This document shows positions 16,107 through 24,300 of a stretch of DNA of 35,016 nt, one piece after another. The position numbers and the translations under genes were made by a program. A model generated the notes under the pieces. The model had not been told where the DNA came from and did not search any database. It saw only the letters and a list, made by a program, of their open reading frames with translations. Each line of letters starts with the position of its first letter. Within the stretch, counting starts at the first letter, position 1. This DNA comes from an uncultured Lachnospiraceae bacterium (GTDB lineage: Bacteria > Bacillota > Clostridia > Lachnospirales > Lachnospiraceae), in the NCBI GenBank assembly GCA_948470905.1, contig CAOKQK010000034.1, forward strand, positions 1 to 35,016, written 5' to 3'.

Positions 16107-17174
16107 TTGGAGCAGATCATACAATACAAAAAAGAAGACCCGGGATACCCGGAGAGGTTGAAAAACATTTCCGGTGCGCCCAAAAAGCTCTATGTGCTGG
16201 GGAGCCTGCCGGAGGAGGGCAGGCTCTCGGTGGCAGTCATCGGTGCAAGGGATTGTTCGGAGTATGGGAAATATGTGGCAAAGGAGCTTGGCACTGCGTT
16301 GGGTGGCAGCGGGATTTCCGTTATCAGCGGCATGGCTCGGGGGATTGACGGAATCAGCCAGGAGGCGGCGCTGGATGCGGGCGGCAGCTCCTATGCTGTT
16401 TTGGGTTGCGGGGTGGATATATGTTATCCGGAGGCGAACAGACAGCTGTATGAGAGGCTGAAGTCAGGAGGCGGCATAATCTCTGAATATCCGCCGGGGG
16501 CTCCGGCGCTGGCCTGTCATTTTCCGCCCAGGAACCGCATTGTCAGCGGACTTGCGGATGTGGTGGTGGTCATTGAAGCGAGGATAAAAAGCGGCACCCT
16601 GATCACAGTGGATATGGCGTTGGAGCAGGGCAGGGAGGTCTATGTGGTGCCGGGACGGCTGACGGACAGGCTCAGTGACGGCTGCAACCGTCTGATCAAG
16701 CAGGGCGCCGGCATCCTGCTCTCGCCGGAGGATTTTGTGAGGGAGCTTCTGGAAGGGGAAGTGGGTAAGGCGGCGAGAAACCTGGCGGGAAAGTTTAGGA
16801 AGGAGGAAGCGGGCCTGGCGGGGGAAAAGAGGAAGGAAGTAGCGAGAAACCTGGCGGGAGAGACCAGGAGGAAGGAAGCGGCGAGAAACCTGGCGGGAGA
16901 GACCAGGAAGAAGGAAGCGGCGAAAAGCATGACCGGGGAGTCCGGGAAGGAGGCTGGGAACCTGGCTGGGGGGAGGCAGCGGGGGGCTCTGTCTCCGGAG
17001 CTTGCGGCAGTGCTGGAGGCGCTGGACTTTATGCCGCAGACTCTGGAACAGATCAGGGTACAGCTGCCGGAGGAGTGCCAGGATAAACCGATCACCACAT
17101 ATCTGATGAGGCTTTGTATGGAAGGTCTGGCAGTCCAGGTCAGTCCCGGGCGCTTCTGCTGTGTAAAGGGTTGA
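16107..17174 (+). CDS. dprA: DNA-processing protein DprA
   Basis: 355 residues, starting at TTG with AGGGGGA 7 nt upstream; no ATG fits nearby. The Rossmann-like DprA domain covers about 45-210, with SVAVIGARDCSEYG, ISGMARGIDGISQEAAL, PPRNRIVSGLADVVVVIEA and SGTLITVDMALEQGREVYVVPG all recognisable. A linker of charged tandem repeats (about 217-291, ARNLAGETRKKEA type) is followed by the C-terminal winged-helix domain (ALDFMPQTLEQI...LCMEGLAVQVSPGRF). DprA loads RecA onto incoming single-stranded DNA in transformation. The downstream genes are unrelated and AT-rich; the frequent clostridial neighbour topA is not seen. Confidence 0.95.
   Translation: MEQIIQYKKEDPGYPERLKNISGAPKKLYVLGSLPEEGRLSVAVIGARDCSEYGKYVAKELGTALGGSGISVISGMARGIDGISQEAALDAGGSSYAVLGCGVDICYPEANRQLYERLKSGGGIISEYPPGAPALACHFPPRNRIVSGLADVVVVIEARIKSGTLITVDMALEQGREVYVVPGRLTDRLSDGCNRLIKQGAGILLSPEDFVRELLEGEVGKAARNLAGKFRKEEAGLAGEKRKEVARNLAGETRRKEAARNLAGETRKKEAAKSMTGESGKEAGNLAGGRQRGALSPELAAVLEALDFMPQTLEQIRVQLPEECQDKPITTYLMRLCMEGLAVQVSPGRFCCVKG
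16773..16958 (+). repeat. 39-bp tandem repeats in the dprA linker
   Basis: Two nearly identical 39-bp units (16842-16880 and 16881-16919) encode ARNLAGETR(R/K)KEA. Diverged copies flank them at 16773 onward (ARNLAGKFRKEE) and after 16920 (KSMTGESGKEA). They expand the linker between the Rossmann and winged-helix domains and keep frame. Confidence 0.88.
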
Positions 17175-17251
17175 ACATATATTCCATACAAAAACAGAAT
17201 GAATGACATGGAATGGATAGGATAAGAGGAATGAATGTAAGCACGTTATGA

Positions 17252-17280
17252 TTGAAAAAAAGAGATGGTCATGGTATACT
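17252..17280 (+). promoter_or_regulatory. strong sigma-A-type promoter
   Basis: TTGAAA at 17252-17257 and TATACT at 17275-17280 are 17 bp apart. It points right into a 150-bp stretch that ends in a strong terminator, with no sizeable gene between them. Confidence 0.7.
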
Positions 17281-17341
17281 TTAGCTACGTGAGGGAGTAT
17301 ATAAAATGCCGCAGGCTATTCTTATGAAAGATTGAAAACAC

Positions 17342-17408
17342 TTGTCCAGAGAGGTAAACTTCCTTAAAGTTTACTTCTCTGGGACCTTGACGAATGCCGC
17401 GAGGGTCA
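17342..17408. repeat. structured intergenic repeat, copy C (truncated)
   Basis: This segment is a close relative of 14018-14081 in copy B, with the same hairpin around TTCCTTAAA, then TCTGGGACCTTGACGAATGC and CGCGAGGGTCA. After GGGTCA the shared core stops, and a terminator hairpin takes its place. Confidence 0.75.
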
Positions 17409-17438
17409 AAAACCCCGTCAGCTTGCTGCGGGGTTTTT
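17408..17438. terminator. rho-independent terminator (bidirectional)
   Basis: AAAAACCCCG (17408-17417) pairs perfectly with CGGGGTTTTT (17429-17438), and the loop itself contains CAGC/GCTG. The T run on one side and A run on the other make it usable from both directions. Confidence 0.88.
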
Positions 17439-17679
17439 GATTTGATCTGGAGAACATTGCTCCGCGATGATAAAACCATTTCACAGGCGACTCTGAAAGC
17501 ATTAAAGGAATGTCGGCTGAAAGGGATATTAATTGGGGTATCTACCTCCAGAGGGTTTATGCGGAAAAGGCATCGCCATGGGAAATGCCATAAATGAGGT
17601 CAAAGAAATTGCCGATTTGGTAATTGACAGTAATAATGAAGATGGTATCGCAGCTTATTTGGCGACAGTTATGCTTTGA
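17433..17679 (+). pseudogene. remnant of a Cof-type HAD phosphatase gene
   Basis: The frame from 17433 reads VFDLIWRTLLRDDKTISQAT, then LKALKECRLKGILIGVSTSRG, a damaged version of the Cof-family start (FDLDGTLL..., ending in the TGR-like segment). In another frame, 17569-17679 reads GIAMGNAINEVKEIADLVID and ends EDGIAAYLATVML, the family's C-terminus. The middle ~180 residues are deleted and the two ends are joined out of frame. The DxD motif is broken by a small insertion. The terminator of the preceding unit overlaps the first codons. It cannot be functional. Confidence 0.8.
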
Positions 17680-17694
17680 CTTTTAGACAGCATT

Positions 17695-17723
17695 TTGATA
17701 AACTTATACTTCCCATATATTTT
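17695..17723 (+). promoter_or_regulatory. possible promoter for the DUF2716 gene
   Basis: TTGATA at 17695-17700 and TATTTT at 17718-17723 are 17 bp apart in an AT-rich gap. They lie about 95 bp before the start codon at 17819. Confidence 0.4.
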
Positions 17724-17818
17724 GTGTTAGATTATGTTATGTGAGTTTGTTTCCCTTAACAATTATCAAATCACAATCAGGATTCGTAGGAAATGTATGA
17801 TATTCGGGGGAAGTATGC

Positions 17819-18295
17819 ATGAAGATAATATTAGACAAAGATGAATACAATGCAGTTTGGGATAAAATATGTCGTGATTTCTTATTTTCTCCGTCTTATA
17901 AATCCAATAATGACTTGTGGTTGTCTATCCCAATGAAAAGCAGGAAATACCGCTTAAACAGCTATTTTTCTGAAGAACAGGAAAAAATCATCAATTCCAT
18001 TCTGTGCAGGGTAAATGCCAGGGATATGTATGCGCTGGATTGGCAGCATGATTGTTTTATTTTTAATCCATGTGAGGAAATATCATTAGGTTATTGGTTT
18101 CATGATGCAGAGCGAAATTGTAACGTGTATTTCCCAAGTTATTATCCAGATGGCGATTTTCATTTCTTTGTATCTTTGGATTGGTCATTGGGCCTGTATG
18201 GGCACCCGTGGAAAGAAGAAATGATTGTAGTGGGAGAAAGTTTGATACAGGAATTTCAAAAAGTGCAGAGTATACTTGATATTACACAAATATAA
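17819..18295 (+). CDS. DUF2716 family protein
   Basis: 158 residues, soluble, with no signal or membrane segment. The sequence around 71-132 (YALDWQHDCF, FNPCEEI, YYPDGDFHFFVSLDW, GLYGHPW) matches what I recall of the DUF2716 family, small Trp/Tyr-rich proteins of Bacillus and Clostridia with unknown function. GGGGGAAG lies 5 nt before the ATG. A terminator at 18339-18371 makes it a single-gene unit. Its base composition is clearly more AT-rich than the comM-dprA block. Small orphan proteins of this kind are sometimes immunity proteins in toxin systems, but no toxin is adjacent, so that remains a guess. Confidence 0.72.
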   Translation: MKIILDKDEYNAVWDKICRDFLFSPSYKSNNDLWLSIPMKSRKYRLNSYFSEEQEKIINSILCRVNARDMYALDWQHDCFIFNPCEEISLGYWFHDAERNCNVYFPSYYPDGDFHFFVSLDWSLGLYGHPWKEEMIVVGESLIQEFQKVQSILDITQI

Positions 18296-18338
18296 ACATC
18301 TTCCGGTTGGGAACATATGAAAATAATGCAGAGACATC

Positions 18339-18371
18339 ACAGTGACGACAGGGATTGGTCGTCACTGTTTT
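18339..18371 (+). terminator. terminator after the DUF2716 gene
   Basis: ACAGTGACGAC (18339-18349) pairs perfectly with GTCGTCACTGT (18358-18368) over an 8-nt loop, followed by a short T run (TTTC). It lies 44 bp after the DUF2716 stop codon. Confidence 0.75.
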
Positions 18372-18538
18372 CATACCCGGCGGTGTCTTTGCCGATACCT
18401 CTAAACGGAATTGGATTTTATGCGTAGTGTGATCGGGAAGGAGGAGTAATGGTGCTCACCTGAGTTGTATTGAACCACGATATTAAAAGAAAGGGAAGCT
18501 GGTGTTTTTACTTCTATAAACATCATACGAGGGAAATA

Positions 18539-19189
18539 ATGTTTGAAAAGGATGTTATGACATTACATAAACAGGTAGTAGAATTTAGGCATTTTCAAAA
18601 ACAATATTATCCGCAGATGACAGAAGAAAATGACAATGGGGAATGGGAGATTGGTCTGATGCAATGGAATGAAATGAATAGTACATATTTGAAGATTGTA
18701 GAAAATTATGTACCGGAATCCGTTGAGGAAGAACTGATAGATGACATGCTGTATGTAATTGCCAGAGACAGTGAGAGCTCTGGACTCTTAATTGAGACAT
18801 TACAGTATCCCCAATGGTTTGAAGTATTGTGTCGGCACAGCGTTGTAACGGATTACTATAATGCCAGGTGGCAGTTTGCTGAACAGATCGGGAATTATGA
18901 AGGGGAAAGCAATATTAAGGACTTGCTTTTCTGTTTTATAGAATGTGGGGATGAATATACAGAACGCATGGCTTTGCAATCTCTGTGCGAACATTTTCCT
19001 GAACAGGCAGAAGCCTATGCTGTCAAATTCTGGAACAGAAATATCTACAAAGAAGATGAATATCAAAAAATCATGGCATTATACGCATTGCACAGGGTAA
19101 AGTCTCCGCTGCTTAAAAAATACGCAGCAAAAGCATATGAATTGAAATATTGTCACCTGAAAGAATGGGCGGACAGGTTTTGTAAGTAA
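18539..19189 (+). CDS. hypothetical helical-repeat-like protein
   Basis: 216 residues, soluble, acidic and probably all-helical. The C-terminal 100 residues have spaced helix pairs (ERMALQSLCEHFPEQAEAYA, KIMALYALHRVKSPLLKKYA) reminiscent of HEAT-like repeats. I do not recognise the family. An in-frame TTG at 18470 exists, but the ATG at 18539 has GAGGGA at good distance and gives a more natural start (MFEKDVMTLHKQV). It stands alone between the DUF2716 terminator and the HAD gene, in the AT-rich stretch. An immunity or accessory role is conceivable from size and context only. Confidence 0.7.
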   Translation: MFEKDVMTLHKQVVEFRHFQKQYYPQMTEENDNGEWEIGLMQWNEMNSTYLKIVENYVPESVEEELIDDMLYVIARDSESSGLLIETLQYPQWFEVLCRHSVVTDYYNARWQFAEQIGNYEGESNIKDLLFCFIECGDEYTERMALQSLCEHFPEQAEAYAVKFWNRNIYKEDEYQKIMALYALHRVKSPLLKKYAAKAYELKYCHLKEWADRFCK

Positions 19190-19278
19190 GGTTCGTTGTA
19201 AACTTCAGGAAGTTTTGAGAAATGATAACGGAAAGAACAGGCAGAGTATTCAGGGGTTTTTTGGAGGGGATAAAATAA

Positions 19279-19935
19279 ATGTACAAAGCGGTTGTTTTTG
19301 ATTTTGATTATACTTTGGGAGATTCCACAAACGGAATTGTCATGAGTGTCAACCATGCATTGGACAAATTGAGATATCCGGAAAAGAGTGTTGAGGAAAT
19401 AAAACCGACAATAGGGCTTTCGCTGAAAAATACCTTTGCTTTTTTGACGGGAAAGGACAGCGGCGATGAGCCCGGGCTATTTGCGCAGTTTTTTAAGGAA
19501 AAAGCTGATTTGGTAATGACTGATAACACGGAATTATATGATGGCGTCACAGAGAATATATCTGCACTGAAAAGCAGGGGATATAAGATTGGCGTAGTGA
19601 CTACAAAATATCATTACAGGATTGAACAAATATTGGTGAGATATGATTTGGTGAAATGGATTGATTTCATTGCAGGCTCAGACGATGTGAAAATAGAAAA
19701 GCCAGATCCGGAGGGTTTGCTGCTGGCAGCCGGTCATTTTGGATTGGGCAGGGAGAATATTTTATATGTCGGTGACAGCCTTGTGGATGCGCAGACAGCA
19801 CAAAATGCCAGCGTTGCTTTCGCGGGTGTGCTGACAGGAACAACAAAAAGAGAAGATTTTGAGCAATATCCTTTTATATATCTTGGAAACGATGTAAAAG
19901 AAGTATGTCAAAAGATCCTTAGAAAGGAAATATGA
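19279..19935 (+). CDS. HAD family hydrolase (phosphoglycolate phosphatase-like)
   Basis: 218 residues with all HAD motifs. The nucleophile motif is VVFDFDYTLGDS (D8, D10), with Tyr in place of the usual Gly after the second Asp. Motif II is VVTTKYH, the motif III lysine is in KIEKPDPEGL, and motif IV is YVGDSLVDAQTA. A helical cap (about 18-85) places it in subclass I, like PGPase/PpaX enzymes. It should hydrolyse a small phosphate ester in the cytosol; the substrate is not determined. GGAGGGG lies 11 nt upstream of the ATG. No partner gene is apparent. Confidence 0.88.
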   Translation: MYKAVVFDFDYTLGDSTNGIVMSVNHALDKLRYPEKSVEEIKPTIGLSLKNTFAFLTGKDSGDEPGLFAQFFKEKADLVMTDNTELYDGVTENISALKSRGYKIGVVTTKYHYRIEQILVRYDLVKWIDFIAGSDDVKIEKPDPEGLLLAAGHFGLGRENILYVGDSLVDAQTAQNASVAFAGVLTGTTKREDFEQYPFIYLGNDVKEVCQKILRKEI

Positions 19936-19981
19936 CAATTTCGCTGGCATTATTATGCCATTATTGTGACAAAATTCTGCC

Positions 19982-20010
19982 TTGCACATTGGGGAGCTTT
20001 CCTTTATATT
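19982..20010 (+). promoter_or_regulatory. promoter for ispG-polC
   Basis: TTGCAC at 19982-19987 and TATATT at 20005-20010 are separated by 17 bp. Transcription would start near 20017, about 50 nt before the ispG start. Confidence 0.65.
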
Positions 20011-20065
20011 AAATATATTGGGCTGCGTGCGGTGGAAGCGGGCGCGGACGGAAAGGGGTGTTTTT

Positions 20066-21133
20066 ATGCACAGGGACGATACGAGAGTGGTAAGGATCGG
20101 AGACAGGAAGATTGGCGGGGGCAATCCTGTTTTGATTCAGTCCATGACCAATACGAGGACGGAGGAGGTGGAGGCTACAGTAGCGCAGATCCTGGAGCTG
20201 GAGCGGGCCGGCTGTGAGATCGTCCGGTGTACGGTGCCCACCATGGAGGCGGCATCGGCGCTTGGACAGATCAGAAAGCGGATACATATCCCTCTGGTAG
20301 CGGATATTCATTTTGACTACAGGCTGGCAATTGCGGCAATGGAGAACGGGGCGGACAAGATCCGTATCAATCCCGGGAATATCGGCGGTGAGGACAGGGT
20401 GAGGGCTGTGGTGGAAACGGCGAGGGAGAAGGATATCCCTATCCGTATCGGCGTCAACAGCGGTTCTCTGGAGAAAGCCCTTGTGGAAAAGTACGGCGGC
20501 GTCTCGGCGGAGGGTATTGTGGAGAGTGCCCTGGACAAGGTGCGCATGGTGGAGGAGCTGGGGTATGAGAACCTGGTCATCAGTATCAAGTCTTCGGATG
20601 TGATGATGTGTGTCAGGGCGCATGAGCTGCTGGCAGGTCAGACGGATCATCCGATCCATGTGGGGATCACGGAGTCCGGGACGGTCCAGAGCGGCAATAT
20701 CAAGTCTGCCATCGGACTGGGCATAATTCTGAACCAGGGTATCGGCGACACCATTCGTGTCTCGCTCACAGGGAATCCTGTAGAGGAGATCAGATCCGCC
20801 AGGCTGATCCTGCGCACGCTGGGATTGAGAAAGGGAGGCATAGAGGTGGTTTCCTGCCCTACCTGCGGCAGAACCAGGATTGACCTGATCGGTCTGGCGG
20901 ATAAGGTGGAGAAGCTGGCGGAGGGGTATGAGCTGGATATCAAGGTCGCGGTCATGGGCTGTGCGGTGAATGGTCCCGGGGAGGCCAGGGAGGCTGACCT
21001 TGGCATAGCGGGAGGTCAGGGCGAGGGGCTTTTGTTCCGCAGGGGGGAGATTGTCCGCAAGGTGCCGGAGGATCAGCTGCTGAGTGCGTTGAAGGAAGAA
21101 CTGGACGGGCTGCAGAGAAACTGTATGGTATAG
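20066..21133 (+). CDS. ispG: 4-hydroxy-3-methylbut-2-enyl diphosphate synthase (IspG/GcpE)
   Basis: 355 residues. IspG reduces MEcPP to HMBPP, the penultimate step of the MEP isoprenoid pathway, using a [4Fe-4S] cluster. The cluster ligands are visible: C264 and C267 (SCPTCGRTR), C299 and E306 (MGCAVNGPGE), with the spacing known from E. coli IspG. The N-terminal barrel has GGGNPVLIQSMTNT and ADIHFDYRLA. The frame is open from 19982, but that start lies in the promoter; the ATG at 20066 follows AAAGGGG and gives MHRDDTRVVRIGDRKIGGG. ispG upstream of polC is a usual clostridial order, but the usual dxr and rseP are not seen upstream. Confidence 0.96.
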   Translation: MHRDDTRVVRIGDRKIGGGNPVLIQSMTNTRTEEVEATVAQILELERAGCEIVRCTVPTMEAASALGQIRKRIHIPLVADIHFDYRLAIAAMENGADKIRINPGNIGGEDRVRAVVETAREKDIPIRIGVNSGSLEKALVEKYGGVSAEGIVESALDKVRMVEELGYENLVISIKSSDVMMCVRAHELLAGQTDHPIHVGITESGTVQSGNIKSAIGLGIILNQGIGDTIRVSLTGNPVEEIRSARLILRTLGLRKGGIEVVSCPTCGRTRIDLIGLADKVEKLAEGYELDIKVAVMGCAVNGPGEAREADLGIAGGQGEGLLFRRGEIVRKVPEDQLLSALKEELDGLQRNCMV

Positions 21134-21150
21134 GTGCGCGGGGGAGCACG

Positions 21151-21326
21151 GGTAGACGAGCCGCAGAGGACACAGGGGAAGCATGCAGCCGGACGAGCCG
21201 TGTAGCATAGGTAGACGAGCCGCAGAGGACACAGGGGGGAGCGTGCAGCCGGACGAACCGTGTAGCATAGGTAGACGAGCCGCGGAGGACACAGGGGAGC
21301 ATGCCGCCGGACAAGCCGCGGAGGAT
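21151..21326. repeat. three 59/60-bp tandem repeats between ispG and polC
   Basis: Three head-to-tail copies start at 21151, 21210 and 21270, each opening GGTAGACGAGCCGC. Copies 1 and 2 differ at only a few positions, and copy 3 is more diverged and shorter. Each contains ACGAGCCG-type motifs twice. The whole 247-bp gap between the two genes holds no coding sequence I can support; the remaining ~55 bp lead to the polC ribosome binding site. Confidence 0.88.
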
Positions 21327-21380
21327 GAGATAAAGACACAAAATTGACATGCGTGCAGCAGCGCGCAGACGGGAGCAGGA

Positions 21381-24300
21381 ATGACAAAGCCGTTTTTTGA
21401 GGTATTTCCCACACTGGATATCAAGGGGACACTGCATGACAAGCTGGAGCAGGCAGGGGTGGAGAGAGTCTCCGCGTCGAAGCAGAGAGACAGGCTTAAT
21501 ATATATCTGTACAGTACCAGGCTGATCCTGAAGGAAGACATCTGGGCGGCGGAGACGGAGATCAAGAGGCAGCTGTTTGCGGAAGCAGCTGTTGCCGTAC
21601 ATATTTTTGAGAGGTATGAGCTGTCTTCACAGTATACCCCGGAGAATCTGATGGGGATATACAGGGAGAGCATTCTGGAGGAGCTGAAAAGGTACGGCCA
21701 TATCGAATACAATGCCTTTCGCATGGCGGAGATCTCCTATCCGGAGCAGGACCTGCTCATGCTCACGGTGGAGGACACGGTACTGAACAGGGGTAAGGAG
21801 CCGGAGCTGACCAGGATATTGCAGAAGATCCTGGTGGAGCGGTGCGGGCTGAAATGCGGCATCACTGTCGCTTACAGAGAGGCGGAGACCGGAAAGTATG
21901 CGGAGGATGACGAGCTGAAGCTTCGTATGCGGGTGGAGGAAATCCGCAGGCGTGCCGGAATAGCCGGTGGTTCTCATGCGTCCGGAGCATACGGTGGGGG
22001 GCATGATGGAGACAGTGCCGGAAGTTATGGCGGAGCAGAGAGTGGAAGCCATGGCGGAGCCGGCAATGGGAGCCATAATGGAGCCGGCACCGGAAGCTAT
22101 GATGCAGCGGGTAGAGGAGCCTATAATGGAGCCAGTGGCGGAGCTGTTTCCGGACAGGTGCAGGAGGAAACAGGGATTCATGGCGGGACCAATGGGCAGT
22201 CAGAGAAAGCGGGAGGCACCGGGGCACATCCTTCCGGCGCAGAGGCAGCTGCAGGCAGGACGGCAGCCGGGAGCACCAGGGCGTTTCAGGGAAAGAGCGA
22301 TTTCAAGCGCAGCGAGTTTCACAAGAGCGAGTTCCGCCGGGGGGAGTTCCGCAAGGGCGGCGATTATACCCGTAGCCTGAAGCAGTCTGAGAATCCCGAT
22401 GTCATTTACGGCAGGGACTTTGAGGACGAGGTGATGGCTGTGGAGGATATCGTCGGAGAGATCGGAGAGGTGACGGTCCGGGGCAAAATTATGAGATTTG
22501 AAGCAAAAGAGCTGAGAAATGGCGATAAGAGCATTGTTTCCATCGATGTGTCGGATTTTTCGGATACGATCACTGTGAAGCTGTTCGTGAGAAATGAATT
22601 TGTGGATGAGCTGAAAGGGAAGCTGAAGCCTGGGAACTTTGTAAAGGTCAAGGGCGTTGCAAACATGGACAGGTTTGACCATGAGCTGGCAATAAGCTCC
22701 ATTACGGGGATCAAGAGTATTCCGGATTTCACGGAGCCGCGCATGGATTTTGCGCCTCATAAGCGGGTGGAGCTGCACTGCCATACCAAGATGAGCGATA
22801 TGGATGGCGTGTCGGAGGCGAAGGATATCGTCAAGCGTGCCTATAAATGGGGGCACCGCGCCATTGCCATCACCGACCACGGTGTCGTGCAGAGCTTTAC
22901 CGACGCCAATCATCTGTGGGATGACCTGTGGGCAGCGGAGAAGGCAAAGAGGAAGGAGGCAGGGGAGGAGAATCCTGACAAGCAGGATTTTTTCAGGGTG
23001 CTGTACGGCGTGGAGGCTTATCTGGTGGACGATCTGAAGGAGATTGTCACGGAAGACAGGGGGCAGAGCCTGGAAGGGGACTATGTGGTGTTCGATATTG
23101 AGACTACAGGCTTCTCCCCGGTGAACAACCGTATTATTGAGATTGGTGCGGTGAAGGTCCGGGGCGGGGAGGTGACGGAGCGTTTTTCCTCCTTTGTCAA
23201 TCCACAGGTGCCGGTTCCTTTTGAGATTGAGAAGCTGACGGGCATCCGGGATGATATGGTCAAGGATGCGCCGCTGATACAGGAGGTGCTCCCGCAGTTT
23301 TTGGCTTTTAGTGAGGGGTGCGTGCTGGTGGCGCATAACGCGGGCTTTGACATGAGCTTTATCAACGAAGCCGCCAGAAGGCAGGGGCTGCCTGCGGAAC
23401 ACACGGTGGTTGACACGGTGGGCATTGCAAGGGTGCTTTTGCCCAACCAGGCAAAGCACACTCTTGACGCGGTGGCAAAGGCTTTGAATATCTCCCTGGA
23501 AAACCATCACAGGGCGGTGGATGACGCAGAATGTACCGCCTGGATATTTGTGAAATTTATTAAGATGCTGAAAGAGCGTGGGGTGGTGACATTGGCGCAG
23601 GTCAATGTCCTGGGCGCCGACAGTCCGGATGTGGTGAAGAAGATGCCTTCCTATCACGCGATCATCCTGGCCAAGAATGACCTGGGACGCATTAACCTGT
23701 ACAGGCTGGTTTCCGCGTCCCACCTGACTTATTTCAACAGGCATCCCAGAATCCCCAAAAGCCTTGTGATGAAGTATCGGGAGGGGCTGATCCTGGGCAG
23801 CGCCTGCGAGGCGGGGGAGCTGTACCGTGCCCTGCTGGACGGGCAGAGCGATGTGCAGATTGCCAGGATCGTGAATTTTTATGACTATCTGGAAATCCAG
23901 CCTGTAGGGAACAACAAATTCATGATCGCCTCCGAAAAAATAAGAGATATCCATTCTGTGGAGGACATCCAGAATATCAACCGCCGTATCGTGAAGCTTG
24001 GGGAACAGTTCCATAAGCCGGTGGCGGCAACCTGTGACGTGCATTTCCTGGATCCCCAGGATGAGGTCTACCGCCGCATCATTATGGCGGGCAAGGGCTT
24101 TGAGGATGCAGACGATCAGGCGCCGCTGTTCCTGCATACCACGGAGGAGATGCTGGAGGAATTTTCCTATCTGGGCAGCGAAAAAGCCTATGAGGTCGTG
24201 GTAAAGAACACCAATATGATCGCGGATATGATAGAGACGATCGCCCCGGTGCGTCCGGACAAGTGCCCTCCTGTCATTGCGGACAGCGACAAGACACTGA

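Larger units (their letters stand above)
17287..17441 (+). ncRNA. candidate small RNA (promoter to terminator unit)
   Basis: Between the promoter at 17252-17280 and the terminator at 17408-17438 lies about 150 nt. It contains a perfect 8-bp hairpin (GTAAACTT/AAGTTTAC) enclosed by GTCCAGAGA/TCTCTGGGAC, then the GCCGCGAGGGTCA box of the intergenic repeats. A nine-codon reading frame with a GAGGGA site is possible near 17306-17335. The unit could be an independent sRNA or the attenuated leader of the decayed HAD gene that follows. Confidence 0.45.

Noticed and set aside
19935-19981. Palindrome TGGCAT/ATGCCA after the HAD gene as a terminator
   Set aside because: The stem is only 6 bp with no T run; it is too weak to call a terminator or operator.
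21151-21326. CRISPR-like array
   Set aside because: The three 59/60-bp units are head-to-tail without distinct spacers, so this is a simple tandem repeat.
20009-21724. Long minus-strand open frame (571 codons) opposite ispG and the 60-bp repeats
   Set aside because: It is antisense to ispG and the polC start, which have full family motifs. It arises from high GC and the repeat unit, and its translation looks like shadow sequence with no domain.
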